Origin: Zymoseptoria tritici IPO323
Lineage: Eukaryota; Ascomycota; Dothideomycetes; Mycosphaerellales; Mycosphaerellaceae
Direction of reading: 5' to 3'
DNA length: 64,000 bases
Assembly: GCF_000219625.1 (NCBI RefSeq)
Contig: NC_018201.1
Span: 142,179 to 206,178 of the forward strand
The notes below the pieces were generated by a model. It worked only from the letters and a program-made list of their open reading frames with translations. It was not told the origin of the DNA and made no database searches. How positions within the stretch are numbered: position 1 is the stretch's first letter; each line of letters opens with the position of its first letter. Both the position numbers and the translations under genes were made by a program. This document shows positions 1 through 10,250 of the stretch, piece by piece.

Positions 1-1154
1 ATCCAAACCTAGATAAGCAGATCTTTATTAAGCTACTAGAGGGAGCTTATCTCTTTAAGAAAGATGCCTACAAGTACATTATATATGTTAAGAAAGGACT
101 ATATAGGCTTAAGCAGGCAGCTGCTCTCTAGCACTACGATGCTATGGACACTCTCTAAAAGCTTGGTCTAACAAGAACTATTAGTAATGCTTGCCTCTTT
201 CAAGGGAAAGGCATCCTTGTTCTCCTTTATGTAGATAACTTCTAGATCTTTAGACAGTTAGACCATAAGATTAACAAGCTAATTAAGGGATTGGAGCAGA
301 AGTACACAATTAAGGTTGTTAATACCAATGTCTTTCTTAGACTTTACCTAAAGGAAGGGAAAGATAGCTCTATGTCTGTCTCTTAGGAACACTATTCTAG
401 AGACAAACTTTAAGGACATAGTCTTAGCAATGCAAAGAGTGTTAAGTACCCCCTTAACACCCTCCTTAAACCCCTCTAGGATAAGGGAACAAAGGAGGAC
501 TATAATCTCTTTAACAAGATCATTAGGGAACTGCAACATCTGTTAAACTATACCAGACTAGACATTAGTTTTGCTGTTAACTACTATGCAAGGTTCCTTT
601 AGAACCTAGGACCTTTGTATGTTTAGGCAGCTAAACACATCTGGAGATATGTTGTAGGCACAATTAACAAGTGCCTTGTATATAGGAAAACTAAGGAGCA
701 AATTCAGATTAAAGCATTCTTAGACTCTAACTTTGCTAGTAATCCTAGCACATCCAGGTCTACCTTAGGAATGCTCTTTAAAATTGCAGGAGGCCTAGTT
801 GTCTAGAGATCTTAACTGCAGAAAGAAGTAGTGCTGTCTAGTACTAAGGCAGAGTACCTCTCTCTTACTAAGGCAACAAGAGAAGTAAATTAGGTAAGGA
901 ATCTTATTAATAAGCTCTAGCCCTTTACCTAGGCCAAAAGCATCTCTACTATCCTTATTAAAGTGGACAATTAATCAGCTATTAGCCTTATAGAAAACTA
1001 TGCTAACTCCAAAAGATCAAGACATGTCTCTCTTAGGAACTATTACTGTAGAGAGCAATATAACAAGGGGAGTATTAAGGTGGAGTTTGTGAGGACAGAC
1101 ATGCAGCTTGCAGACTGTCTAACAAAACCAAAATCCCTAAACACTATCCTCTGA
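1..1154 (+). pseudogene. Decayed Ty1/Copia pol 3' end (reverse transcriptase and RNase H)
   Basis: This is the C-terminal part of a Copia-type polyprotein, entering from the left edge. One frame starting at about base 18 reads the RT core with YRLKQA (usually YGLKQA), then YVDN at 228-239 where the catalytic YVDD should be, so the second Asp has become Asn. After a frame change the RNase H end reads SSTKAEYLSLTKATREVN and ends LADCLTKPKSLNTIL at the TGA of 1152-1154. Many in-frame TAG/TAA codons stand where Gln or Trp is expected. The stretch is A+T rich and almost free of CG. It is far more decayed than the Copia copy at 21752-27810 and cannot be active. Confidence 0.85.
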
Positions 1155-1227
1155 TGTATGGATCCATAAATCCAGCAAAAAGATACTTATGTGTCCATAG
1201 TAGGCAGCTAACATGGACATATAAGAG

Positions 1228-1299
1228 AGGCTAATACAGGAATTGAACCTGTAATCTTCTGATTTGTAGTCAGAAATTATACTACTAGACCAACTAGCC
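1228..1299 (-). tRNA. tRNA-Cys-like gene, probably decayed (anticodon ACA, ancestrally GCA)
   Basis: The minus strand folds as a 72-nt cloverleaf. The 7-bp acceptor GGCTAGT pairs with ATTAGCC, followed by discriminator T as in Cys tRNAs. The anticodon stem is TCTGA/TCAGA with loop CTACAAA, and the T arm is ACAGG-TTCAATT-CCTGT. The anticodon reads ACA, which would decode the Cys codon UGU. The usual Cys anticodon is GCA, so a G-to-A change (CpA to TpA on the other strand) is the simplest explanation. The D stem has weak or mismatched pairs that G/C bases would repair. No T-run terminator follows. It is probably a pseudogene, or a tRNA-derived repeat head, lying 74 bp past the Copia remnant. 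Confidence 0.7.
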
Positions 1300-1621
1300 C
1301 TTAATAAGAAGAGGGAAATTGCTCTCAAATTTATGCCTTAATACCTGCATTCCTACCTAAGAAGGATTCCCTCCCTGGAATTACACTATTTTATTTGTCA
1401 CAAAACTAAGAAGCACAACACTTAGAACACTTATTTTATTCTTATCTGTACAAAGGAAAGGAGGCAACTACACACCTCTACAAAAGCATCTAAGAAACTA
1501 TAAGAAAAACACCTAGCTAAAGGAAAACTTTTCTATAAAAACCTAAAAGCATTAGAGTATGTCCTAGAACCTGCAGCCTGCCCCCCTAGACTACTACTAA
1601 AAGACTAAGCTAATTCCCCTA

Positions 1622-2146
1622 GAATCTTAACTTAAAGCCTAGGAGAATGTTAGTTTCTATTAGGGAAGAAGGGATTTTAAGGAGAACATACATAGGATGC
1701 TATGCTACTAACTACTGCTTTATCTCTGCCTTGTTAAAGCCTAATATTTGGCTAAGAGGAGTCTAGTTATAGCACAACACAAATCCCTAAGGATTAGGAG
1801 TTGTTAGACCAGGGTAGTTTTCTACTAGGAAGGCCCACTCCCTTAGGTTGTACAGCTCCTCTATTACTATATTAATAAGGTCTGTAGTAAGGAGATCCTT
1901 ATTAAGCTTAGCTATGAACCTATTAAAGCAAGCTACAAAAGAGAAGGGACCCTAAGCCCTAACATTTACTCTGTTGTAGTGTCGATTTATCTCTCCTCTA
2001 ATAAGTTAATGCATAGTCTAATATGCTATAGAACTATCTTTGTAGATCTATAGGAGATCTCTACTGCTAACAGCTCTTGCTTTATCGATAACTTGCTAGA
2101 AGGTTTTCCTATAAACAGAGAAAGCTGCTCTTCTTCTAGAAGCTAT
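1622..2146 (-). pseudogene. Decayed ORF of unknown family in AT-rich block
   Basis: One minus-strand frame of about 175 codons is protein-like but broken by roughly nine stops, all TAG or TAA, each explicable as a mutated Gln or Trp codon. Recognisable stretches are GEINRHYNRVNVRA and EELYNLREWAFLVENYPGL. The base composition matches the adjoining Copia remnant (few CG, many CTAG/TTAG), so it shares that decay history. I do not recognise the family. A transposon-borne ORF is most likely because of its position. Confidence 0.35.
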
Positions 2147-2580
2147 AGCTAGTAATGTAGATTGTGTTGTTAATAGCTATAAGGGATAGACGATAGATTA
2201 GCTAATAAATTAGCTAAATAGATAAGAGGTGTAGATTGTAAAGTGGAGGAATAAAAAAGCTAGAAGAAGATGCTTTTTATTAAGCTAAAGCCGAGCATTA
2301 GCTACGTAGTAGGTAAATACCTGCTATATTTAGGTGACAGACAGCTCGTGATAATGCAGCTGCTAATAGGGGAGTGTTGTAGATTATCAGACTAACTATC
2401 AGTAAAGTGCACGTAACTAGTGCCAAGGCATTCCCACATATAGATAGCTGAAGTGAGAATCTCACACTTAAGATTCTCTCTGCATAACAATATATACCTG
2501 CCAATCAGAGGTCCTCTTCTACTCAGCTTGAGTCCAATCACAACAAGAACTACCTTACCAATTCTGAGTGATGAGCTTTC
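2147..2580. other. Non-coding AT-rich tail of the decayed block
   Basis: No credible gene. Composition shifts abruptly near 2530-2580 from CG-poor, A+T-rich sequence to GC-balanced sequence with frequent CG, which marks the right edge of the mutated repeat block. Confidence 0.5.
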
Positions 2581-2637
2581 AAGATGAGTCCGTCCCGCCC
2601 ATCAACCCCATTCTCCTTCTTCACCACGCGCAGAGAC

Positions 2638-2664
2638 CACACCACCACCACCACCACCACCACC
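2638..2664 (+). repeat. (ACC)9 microsatellite
   Basis: Nine ACC triplets in a row encode a poly-Thr run near the start of the broken gene on the same strand. Confidence 0.9.
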
Positions 2665-3550
2665 TCATCAGACTCGCGCTGGGACCTGATTGACGACAGC
2701 GACGACAGTGAACAGTGCCGCCGACCCGACATATTCTCCCTCCAGCAGCACATACTCCAGCACCTCATCCGGCACGCACGGTGGCACGTCCTCTCGCATA
2801 TCCTCGTGGTCTTCATCTTGGCGCATTCGCCGCGCACTCTCCGAGCTGGAAGTCCTGCAGAGAGATACACTGCAGTTTTCTCGACTGGCAACGATACCAC
2901 CGCCGTCACCACCATCATCAAAAGTCTGGACCGCGTTGAAACGATGACTAGCGCTGGAATGGACGCTGCTTGCGATCTGTCTCTCGCCGTCTTGATCGGG
3001 GTGGGAATGCTCTGCCCTCAACAGCGGTATCAGCCGGCGGCGGTGAGCTTCGAATTCGTGCCGGATTTCGCACCGATGGTCCGACCAAGCGACGCATTCG
3101 CACTGCCTGCCTGAAGTTGCTTTTTACCTGCCGTCGAGGTGGATGGAATGGGTGGCTCTTCCGCCTCTTTGAATGTCTATTGGGGGTATTAGAGAGGATG
3201 CACGAAGGATGTAAGAGGGGCGCAGGATGAGTTTTCGGACCTGCAATACGTTGTTGAGGAAGGGTCGGAAGATGTGGCGATTCCCCCGAGCAACGAGAGC
3301 ACGGTGGGCAGCAGGCTTAAAAGAGATCGGCGCGCGAGAGGCAGGCGACTGGCGAGTGACAAAAGCGAAGGGCCTGGCATGGATATACCAGCAGGTTGTG
3401 AAAGTCGCGGACACACTTGCATCTGAACGCGCGGACGATTCGGACACACGCAGTGGATGAGGAGACATACTCTGGACGTAAAGGAGCAGAATAGTACAGT
3501 CAGCAACGAATGTACGTACGACCAACCCGGCGGCAACAACGCTACTCTCC

Positions 3551-3646
3551 TCCATATCCTCGCGATTCTCCCCGTGCACGCCAACAACACTACCCTCCTC
3601 CATATCCTCGCGATTCTCCCCGTGCACGCGGCCTGCGCCATCCTCC
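3551..3646 (+). repeat. 48-bp tandem duplication
   Basis: Two copies of a 48-bp unit begin at 3551 and 3599. The first 30 bases of each copy are identical. The period is 16 codons, so the frame is kept, giving YSPPYPRDSPRAR then YPPPYPRDSPRAR in one plus frame. Confidence 0.85.
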
Positions 3647-5216
3647 GCCCACCTCATCTACCAACTCTACTACCAGATCTGGACACATCCCCAAGTGGGC
3701 GCCGCGAGCTGGCACTGGGAAGGATCCGGCCCGACCTCTCACCGCACCTCCATCTCGCCGGAATCTACCCATGCCCTCGAAAGGGCCCTCCTCTCCGCCG
3801 GCCTCGGCCTCCCGGATCCTAGGGATTTTACCCGCCTCCTCGGCGCGGGCGAGCGATGGGAAGAACATCGACATCGGATGAAGCCTCGGGCCGACGGGGC
3901 GGATTCGAGGATTTGTTGGCCGATGGACTATACTGGGAATGGACCCGCAGCGGTATTTGGTGGAGAGGATCTTGTTGTGAAGGCATTGAGAAGATTGGGA
4001 GATGGATGTCTTGGGGAGGGTTCAAGACTTGCACGATAGGAGGGAGAGTAAGGGAGAGCTTTGCGTGGATTGCTTGGGTGATTTCTTTGTTTGTGGGTTC
4101 GGTACCTACCTTTGAGTTTGCCGTTGCCTTTTTCTGGCCAGGCGAGGGTACCTGGTAGTAACAAGCGACACGATGGCGAAGAGTTTGTTCGGATTGTCAT
4201 TTGTGCACACAGCCTGTCAGCGACATCGTGTCCTTGGAAGGATTTTACCCTGCAGCGGGGAACGTTTGTACGAACAGACACCGGCTGTGAAGAGATTGAC
4301 GCATTTGTCAACTTCATTGTTGCTGACGATACTGCTCAGAATTGTCGTAGCTCTCTTTATGCTCTCTCCCAAGTTCATTCGTACTACCGCAGGCCCCCTC
4401 CTCGTACAAAGAGTGAATGCTTGTAGATCTCAACGTCGCTATGTTCCAGGCTGAATTCGTGACCAATCTCTGCTAGGATTCGGGTGGTCCGTCGGGTTTT
4501 CGTTCCCACCCGGCCACCATGGAATCAATGCCTCGTGCGAAGGGAGTCACCACTGTGTAGCAGTTGGAACAGAGCTGGTGAGACTGTACAATCTCGCCCA
4601 CTCCCAAAGAGATCGCGGGAAAGTCAAGCCCAAGCGACAGTAGACCTCCTTTGACGTCGATTCGACCATAATCTATAATTATCAAACCTCCAAACCCTCT
4701 CAACCCTCTCCTCCGCCGAGGGGTGGCATGAACTCGCAGCACCGTGTCTTCGCACCATCGTCTGGACTTGCGTTGACCTCACGACGGTATGTTTCCGATG
4801 TTCGGCGAACATCGAAGATGTCAAGCGAGCTGCCGTTCGCCATGATCGTCTTCAAGAGCTGGACTACCGAGCGAAAATCATCTCGGGCGAACGAAACGGA
4901 CCCTTAGGATGGCATCTGCACTCTGCGTAGGTAAGGTAGGTTCCAAATCATATAGCCGCTTCTCATCGCTAACGACCCTAAACACGGACTACCTTGCTAA
5001 TCACGAGATGCCGACCTCGCTTGTTTTGGTCCTGTCACTTTTCCTCTGCCTCATAAATCTGATTTTCCAACTTGAAAGAATGTCAGAGTTCGACGTCAAG
5101 ACTCCCGGACGCGGGTGTTTTGCGGTCGTTGCTCCGGCCCCATTCTTCGTTCTTGGGCCATTCCCGGGGTGGATGTTATGTTTGGCCGACGTCTTGGTCA
5201 GATCAGGATCAGTCAA

Positions 5217-5269
5217 GTGGGTGTTTCTCCCTCCGCGTTGTGTATAAGCCTTGACTAACTCTGTCGCAG
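5217..5269 (+). other. Spliceosomal intron (predicted)
   Basis: Donor GTGGGT, branch-like GACTAAC at 5253-5259, acceptor CGCAG; 53 nt, a typical filamentous-fungal intron length. Confidence 0.55.
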
Positions 5270-5568
5270 AGAGATTGCGCCACTGCGCTGTTCTCGACTT
5301 TGATCCATGCGCTTCGACCACGAGCCTCAGAACCCTCTCCTCCCTCCCTTGCACCACAAGTTCAAGATCTCGCCGCAATTCTCCGACCGAGACCTCCTGG
5401 AGCAGACCGTTCGTACGCATCCACCGATCATCAGAGTCGCTCCAACCTGCGACGGCATTTTCAACTTTGGTCGTCTCCTTCCAAAACACCAACATCTCGG
5501 GCTTTTCGTCGGTGGGACTCTTATTGTACATGGACGTTCCTTGTCAGCTCCAGTCTTTCCGGTTTCCA

Positions 5569-5623
5569 GTAAGTAACACGTCGGCGTGAAGCATGCATAG
5601 TCTTCCAGCTAACTGTTGAACAG
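5569..5623 (+). other. Spliceosomal intron (predicted)
   Basis: Perfect donor GTAAGT, branch-like GCTAACTG about 12 nt before acceptor AACAG; 55 nt. This is one of the clearest introns in the window. Confidence 0.7.
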
Positions 5624-6599
5624 CGACCCAAATTCCTGTATCCATGGACCAAAACACTGTGTCCGTCAGCTCACTCAAGTCCGACATCAAACTCTCGGCC
5701 ACGCCAGGAGAGCTCAGCTTCGAGCGATGCTTGAGGCATCGATACATCACACTACGCATTCATCGGACCGATGACCGACCGACAGCGCATTCGACTTCCC
5801 TTAAGCCATCAAGCTGCTTCCCCCCCCCCCGCGGAAGAGCATCCTCAACTCAAACCCAAAGCAGAGCGTCTTCGAGCGCGGCATCCCAAGACGCTCTGAG
5901 TCACACTGCCAGCATTGACCCAATGCTCTTCTATCGTTCTCTTGCGAGTCCGCCTTTCCATGTATATCATCAAATGGGTCGGAAAGTGTGCTGGACTGCA
6001 GCCGGTCATGCTTTCTGGACCGGGAGATGATGTGCTTGGAAGGGCAGGAGGCGTAAGAGCAGGCCGTCAGAAAGTCTGCGAGTCGAGACCAGATTCTCGA
6101 TATGGTTGGATTCCAGTGTTCGAATGGGTTCGTTACCTTTCCTCCTTGCGTTGACGCTCCCGCCGGACATGGCGACCTCGGTGGCCAATACTCCAACCTC
6201 GCTCCAAGTTCGGTCGTCATCGCCATGTCCACGCAGTCGACCGTCGAAGCCACAACGAGCACGAACAACGTCTGGCGTGGAGAAAGACAAAGGGTTCAAC
6301 TTGCAGGGCTATTCTCTGTCATTGTGGGACCAAATGTTGCGACGATCCTGCTCGTGGGCTGGTTAGCGGACGCATGGGACCGACCAGGGCTGAAGGGCAG
6401 GCAGCATGCATCTGCCTCGAAGCATTCGAAGCTGAAGAATTGGATATCGCAGACAGAGGGATGGAAGGAGATACTGCAGGTTGTGACTGCACATCCTTTT
6501 TACATGTACCTTAGCTCCTCGCCACTTTTGCTGCACGTGATTTGCGGTGGTCTGGCCAGCCATCGTGATGAGCGCGCGTTTGAGTGAGTGAGTGATGAA

Positions 6600-7330
6600 G
6601 GATAATTGGAAGGGAAGGTACGGTATGTGGTAGAACTACTAGATCTATAGAATATCATCGTTCGGTCACGGTCCGGAACGAGCCGCACGTGCCAAGAATA
6701 TTGCGGACTTCCCGTCTTTCACGGCGCATCTCATCAGAAGATGCAACTCCCGATGAGCAACTTGCATCCTCCTCCAGCAGAGTTCCGTTCCGTTCACGAT
6801 GAGGTACATGGATGGCTCAGAAGCATTCATGCTCTCCTCCTCCTCCGCCACAACTCCGTCCCGGCCCATGACATCCGCACGAACGCATGCGAACGACTGT
6901 TCGCATGCCAGTCTGCGCTCGAGCCTTTCTTGGAGCCAACGTGCACGATTCTCCGATGCATTCATTGGCCTAGCTCCCACACAGCCAATGAAACCAAGGC
7001 GATATCCGCGGTAGCGGTAGGTTTCCTTTCCGCAGCTTCATCGTGCTATGAATTCTCTCTGCACCTTCCCGTGGCCGTCCGTGGAGGCGCTGTAGCAGCA
7101 TCCTTGCTGCGCAGCGAGATGTCTCTCGATGAGCAACGTCGTAGGAGGGAAGTCGTGTGTGGAGCAATGTGCCATCGTTGCCTGGAGGCTTCGCGTTCAA
7201 AGACCTCCCTCCTTATCTTGAGGGTCACCGCAGTCCTCCATCACCGACGAGACCGTCCAGTGCTGTTTTAAGCCAATTCGACGGTGTTCTGCATGGCCTC
7301 GCTCGACTCCGATCGATCAACTGTCTCTCC
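6600..7330. other. Uncertain coding stretch, open on both strands
   Basis: Open frames run on the plus strand (6741-7271) and on the minus strand (6666-6980 and 6970-7200). None has a recognisable domain or a clear splice pattern. I cannot choose between them. Confidence 0.3.
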
Positions 7331-7411
7331 CACAACTCGGAGTAGGCCAGCATCACTCGTCGCCGTCGTCAAGTCGCTGCCAGACTTATATCGCTCGTCG
7401 TCTCGAACAAG

Positions 7412-7458
7412 GTACTTGTGCGAACTCATCTTATACGCTATTTACTAACATTGATCAG
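7412..7458 (+). other. 5'-leader intron of the 7626 gene (predicted)
   Basis: Donor GTACTT, perfect branch point TACTAAC at 7443-7449 and acceptor ATCAG; 47 nt. It lies upstream of the ATG at 7626, so it would be a 5'-UTR intron. Confidence 0.55.
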
Positions 7459-7625
7459 CTCCGTCAGTGCCTCGAACCCACCATTCGCCGCTGTCACCAC
7501 TCGTCCGCCAATCTTGAAATCGGCTTGAACGCCTCTCGACTTGCCCAGTGTCATAACCAACCCGGCCGACATACCACAACAACTCAACGCTTGCCCGATC
7601 TCCTTGCCCAGAAGAAAACTCAACA

Positions 7626-9035
7626 ATGGCACCCCGCCAGATGGAGCCCATTCACTACTACTATGGTAATGAGCTTGGCATCACAGCCGCCGTGCACCCA
7701 GCCAACGCCCTCGCCTGCCCAGTCCGACCATACCTTAAAGGCGAGCACTACGCATGCAAAGGTCCTATCGGTCCCTACCGCAAGGCACGAATTATGCAGT
7801 TGCTCGAAGATCTCCACTTCCACAAGTCCTTAATTAGCGATACCGCGTTGAACAGCGTTGCTCCTATCGCGCGCATCTGTTCATTAATCGTAAAAGCCGG
7901 GTTCTGTTCCAAGCACAAAGCGGAGACGTGTAAGACGGTGTCGGAAACCCAGTTCGACCAGATCTATACTAAAGCTCTGGAGTGTGCTATCTTCCAGCAC
8001 CCTGATACGGGAAAGGGGGACCTCGACTTCGAAGGCGTAACACAGATACTGCAGGCGAGCAATGCTCGGACTCCTTCGCGTTGCGAGGCGAAGCATGCTC
8101 GCGAGGAGAAGGGAAACGATTTGGTCCAGCCGTCGGCACCCAAGAAGCGTTGTCTGGATGGTGGTGGGTTGCACAAGTCTTGCGTCTTGTCTTCGAACGA
8201 ATCTGTCGGGGAGGGCATAGTTTGGCCGCCGAGCGACGAGCCATTGTGGGCCAACCTTCCCAGCGACGATTCATTGTGGCCCAACCTTCCCTGGCCGTTG
8301 GTGACCGATGCCCTTGGCCAGCCCTCGCTCGACACCAACAAGGCCAGTTCGCTGCAGGGCGATGCGCTTGAAGGGAACACTATTCATCAGGCGAATGATT
8401 TGAAAACGCCCAACGACAAGTGGTGGCTCACTCCACTTCCGCTGCAATCGGACGACACATCCAAGCAGTCACTCCCTCCGAAAGAGGGCGCTCAGCCCGC
8501 TGTGATCATGACGACCGGCCGGACATCTTCTTGTGTGCAGACGCTGGCTCGGACGACCGCCCGTGCTGGTGAACCTTCGTTGTCGGTGCGAAACAACCCC
8601 AACACTGTCAATTCGCTGCAGGGAGGAGATGCGCTCGCAGGAAACAACGCCCATCAGGCGAGCGGTGCGATAACCTTTGACAACACCGTCTTCGACAACA
8701 CCGTCTTCGGCAATGCCATCTTCGACAACACCATCTTCGACAACTTCATCCGCGACGATATGTTGCTCCCTTCACTGCAGTCAGGCGATACACTGGAGCA
8801 GCACCACTCTGTGCCAGACGGTGTCCAGCCTTCTGCGATGATGACCGGCCCGGCAACTCCTTCGGCTGGTCCAGGCGGTGCCAGCAGATCGGAGGTGACG
8901 TCGGTGCTGAACAGCAGTGCCGGCTCCACGTCGCCGCCATCGCCGTCGTCGTCGCATACCACCACGTCCGACGTGCTGTGGTACACGCATCCCGAGTGCG
9001 CCGATGCTCTGCTGGAGGAACTTTTTCCTCAGTAG
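7626..9035 (+). CDS. Uncharacterised 469-residue protein, possible transcriptional regulator
   Basis: This is the longest uninterrupted non-transposon ORF here. The ATG is in a good context (CAACAATGGC) and follows a predicted leader intron. Residues 1-120 look folded, with spaced Cys/His: CPV, a later C, then GFCSKHKAETC. The rest is low complexity. A 10-residue repeat with Trp and acidic residues occupies about 200-224 (PSDEPLWANL, PSDDSLWPNL) and five FDNTV-like pentapeptides occupy 351-375. A Ser/Thr/Pro linker leads to an acidic-aromatic end (DVLWYTHPECADALLEELFP). The Trp/acidic repeats and the tail resemble acidic activation domains, but I see no DNA-binding domain, so regulator is only a guess. 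I do not recognise the family. Confidence 0.6.
   Translation: MAPRQMEPIHYYYGNELGITAAVHPANALACPVRPYLKGEHYACKGPIGPYRKARIMQLLEDLHFHKSLISDTALNSVAPIARICSLIVKAGFCSKHKAETCKTVSETQFDQIYTKALECAIFQHPDTGKGDLDFEGVTQILQASNARTPSRCEAKHAREEKGNDLVQPSAPKKRCLDGGGLHKSCVLSSNESVGEGIVWPPSDEPLWANLPSDDSLWPNLPWPLVTDALGQPSLDTNKASSLQGDALEGNTIHQANDLKTPNDKWWLTPLPLQSDDTSKQSLPPKEGAQPAVIMTTGRTSSCVQTLARTTARAGEPSLSVRNNPNTVNSLQGGDALAGNNAHQASGAITFDNTVFDNTVFGNAIFDNTIFDNFIRDDMLLPSLQSGDTLEQHHSVPDGVQPSAMMTGPATPSAGPGGASRSEVTSVLNSSAGSTSPPSPSSSHTTTSDVLWYTHPECADALLEELFPQ
8232..8291 (+). repeat. 30-bp tandem repeat within CDS
   Basis: Two 30-bp units, 8232-8261 and 8262-8291, differ at a few positions and encode the SDEPLWANLP / SDDSLWPNLP pair. 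Confidence 0.8.
8676..8750 (+). repeat. 15-bp tandem repeat, five copies, within CDS
   Basis: Five consecutive 15-bp units of the type TTCGACAACACCGTC encode five FDNTV/FDNTI-like pentapeptides. Unit length is a multiple of three, so copy changes would keep the frame. Confidence 0.9.
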
Positions 9036-10240
9036 TGCAATGTCTACTTTGTGGGTTCGAGAGGTGGGCGCAGTCTTCTCAGCATTAGCGGAGATGATAA
9101 GCACTGCTGGGCGGGACTTTTCTTTTCCATTTCTACCGTGGGAGACGTGGAAGATGCTGAAGCATGTGCGAGAGACGGATCGATAGTTCCACACACCTTA
9201 TTCCCTCTTTTGTATTCAGAACCAACTATTATTGCAAGTCCAAGCATGCCTCGTGATATGTCGATATGTAAAGGGTTGGTGTTAAATGTGAGAATTTGCT
9301 AAGCTTGTGAACTTTGAGGCTGAAGCCCCAGATTATCCCCACGGAGGAGAAGCACGCTAGTGACGGGTACACCCGATTTCTACTTTGCACTCGATTCGCG
9401 CAACAACGCGCACCTTGTTCAACAGCACTCGATAGCGTCGCTTTGAGAAGAGCTTGTATGCTGTTGAACAAAAAACCAATCGCATTGTTTGGCCGTGTGG
9501 TCGTCGCGCAATAATTGAGGGCACTGTTTTGGCGTGGATTTTCGACGTTGCTAAGAATTTGAGGATCCTCGGATTTTGAGAAACTCCAGCGTCGTCGCTG
9601 CGCCGAAAAGGTTCACAACGATTGCTAAGCAACCACTACTCGCACGATGTTCGTTCTTTTTTAATATGATAGCGCACACGCCGATTCGCGTGTTGAAGTT
9701 GAATTCACGAAGATCGATGGTATATTCGTTGCAGCGTTGTGCGTGAAACATTTCAGAATTCCGCCGAGATGGAGACGCAGGGATTGTGCACTAGCGTCGG
9801 CTGAATTTGCAGATGTTCACGACCACAACGCGCACCAACAACCACATTTCACTATTAATTGATGTATGCAGAAGTGTGCAGCAGATCGGTCGGTGTAATA
9901 CAAAAAAACAACCAGCTCGCGGCGTCGCGTGGATGTTGAGATATTTGATGCGGCGTGAAATGTCGAATTCCGAAGCTGGCTGAAGCGAGCTGGAGTCGAC
10001 ACCAGCTCGAATCCGAAGACTCAAATTTAGTCGACCACCTTCTTACGACGATATCGCGACAACGACGCCACCGAATTACATGGTTTCTTGACGAGGGGGC
10101 AGTGGTAACATGGACAAATGCGATATCTCGATTTCGTAAGGATCGACCAAGTGGTTGTTGAGATGTAGCCTCGGAGGGCAATGAAGAATACAGCCAAAAT
10201 TCCACACCAACCCCTCCACCACTCGCGAACGACTCAGCGG
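9036..10240. other. Intergenic stretch without a supported gene
   Basis: Only short overlapping frames on both strands; no domain, splice pattern or repeat that I can support. Confidence 0.5.
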
Positions 10241-10250
10241 CGTCAACAAC

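Larger units (their letters stand above)
2584..4158 (+). pseudogene. Broken host-type gene, Ser/Thr-rich N-terminus and hydrophobic C-terminus
   Basis: Protein-like segments occur in all three plus frames and hand over to one another without clear introns. They are a Ser/Thr-rich start from an ATG at 2584 (a poly-Thr run from an ACC repeat, then DLIDDSDDSEQ), a Ser-rich segment in a second frame to about 2944, a basic segment around 3230-3460, a Pro/Arg segment with a 16-residue repeat (3551-3646), and an end at 3856-4158 with a hydrophobic stretch SFAWIAWVISLFVGSV that could be a membrane helix. No family is recognised. Several frameshifts or unresolved introns would be needed, so I call it broken. 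Confidence 0.3.
4741..6587 (+). pseudogene. Broken multi-exon host-type gene with recognisable introns
   Basis: Two convincing fungal introns, 5217-5269 (53 nt, branch GACTAAC) and 5569-5623 (55 nt, GTAAGT donor, branch GCTAACTG), flank a 299-nt exon that is open in all three frames, so the frame is unresolved. Downstream, one frame runs through stops to an open stretch at 6102-6587 that includes a hydrophobic segment GPNVATILLVGWLADAW. An 11-C run (5820-5830) lies in the last exon. A further GTAAGG donor at 4931 follows TAG where CAG would fit the exon-end consensus. No domain is recognised. The minus strand also has an open frame at 5801-6268, so the strand call rests on the introns. Confidence 0.35.

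Noticed and set aside
2550..3021. Minus-strand ORFs overlapping the broken gene at 2584
   Set aside because: Poly-Val and poly-Gly runs are reverse readings of the ACC repeat and the Ser-rich region; the plus strand fits better, though not decisively.
9790..10205. Overlapping minus-strand ORFs downstream of the 7626 gene
   Set aside because: Three frames are partly open with no protein-like composition, splice signals or domain.
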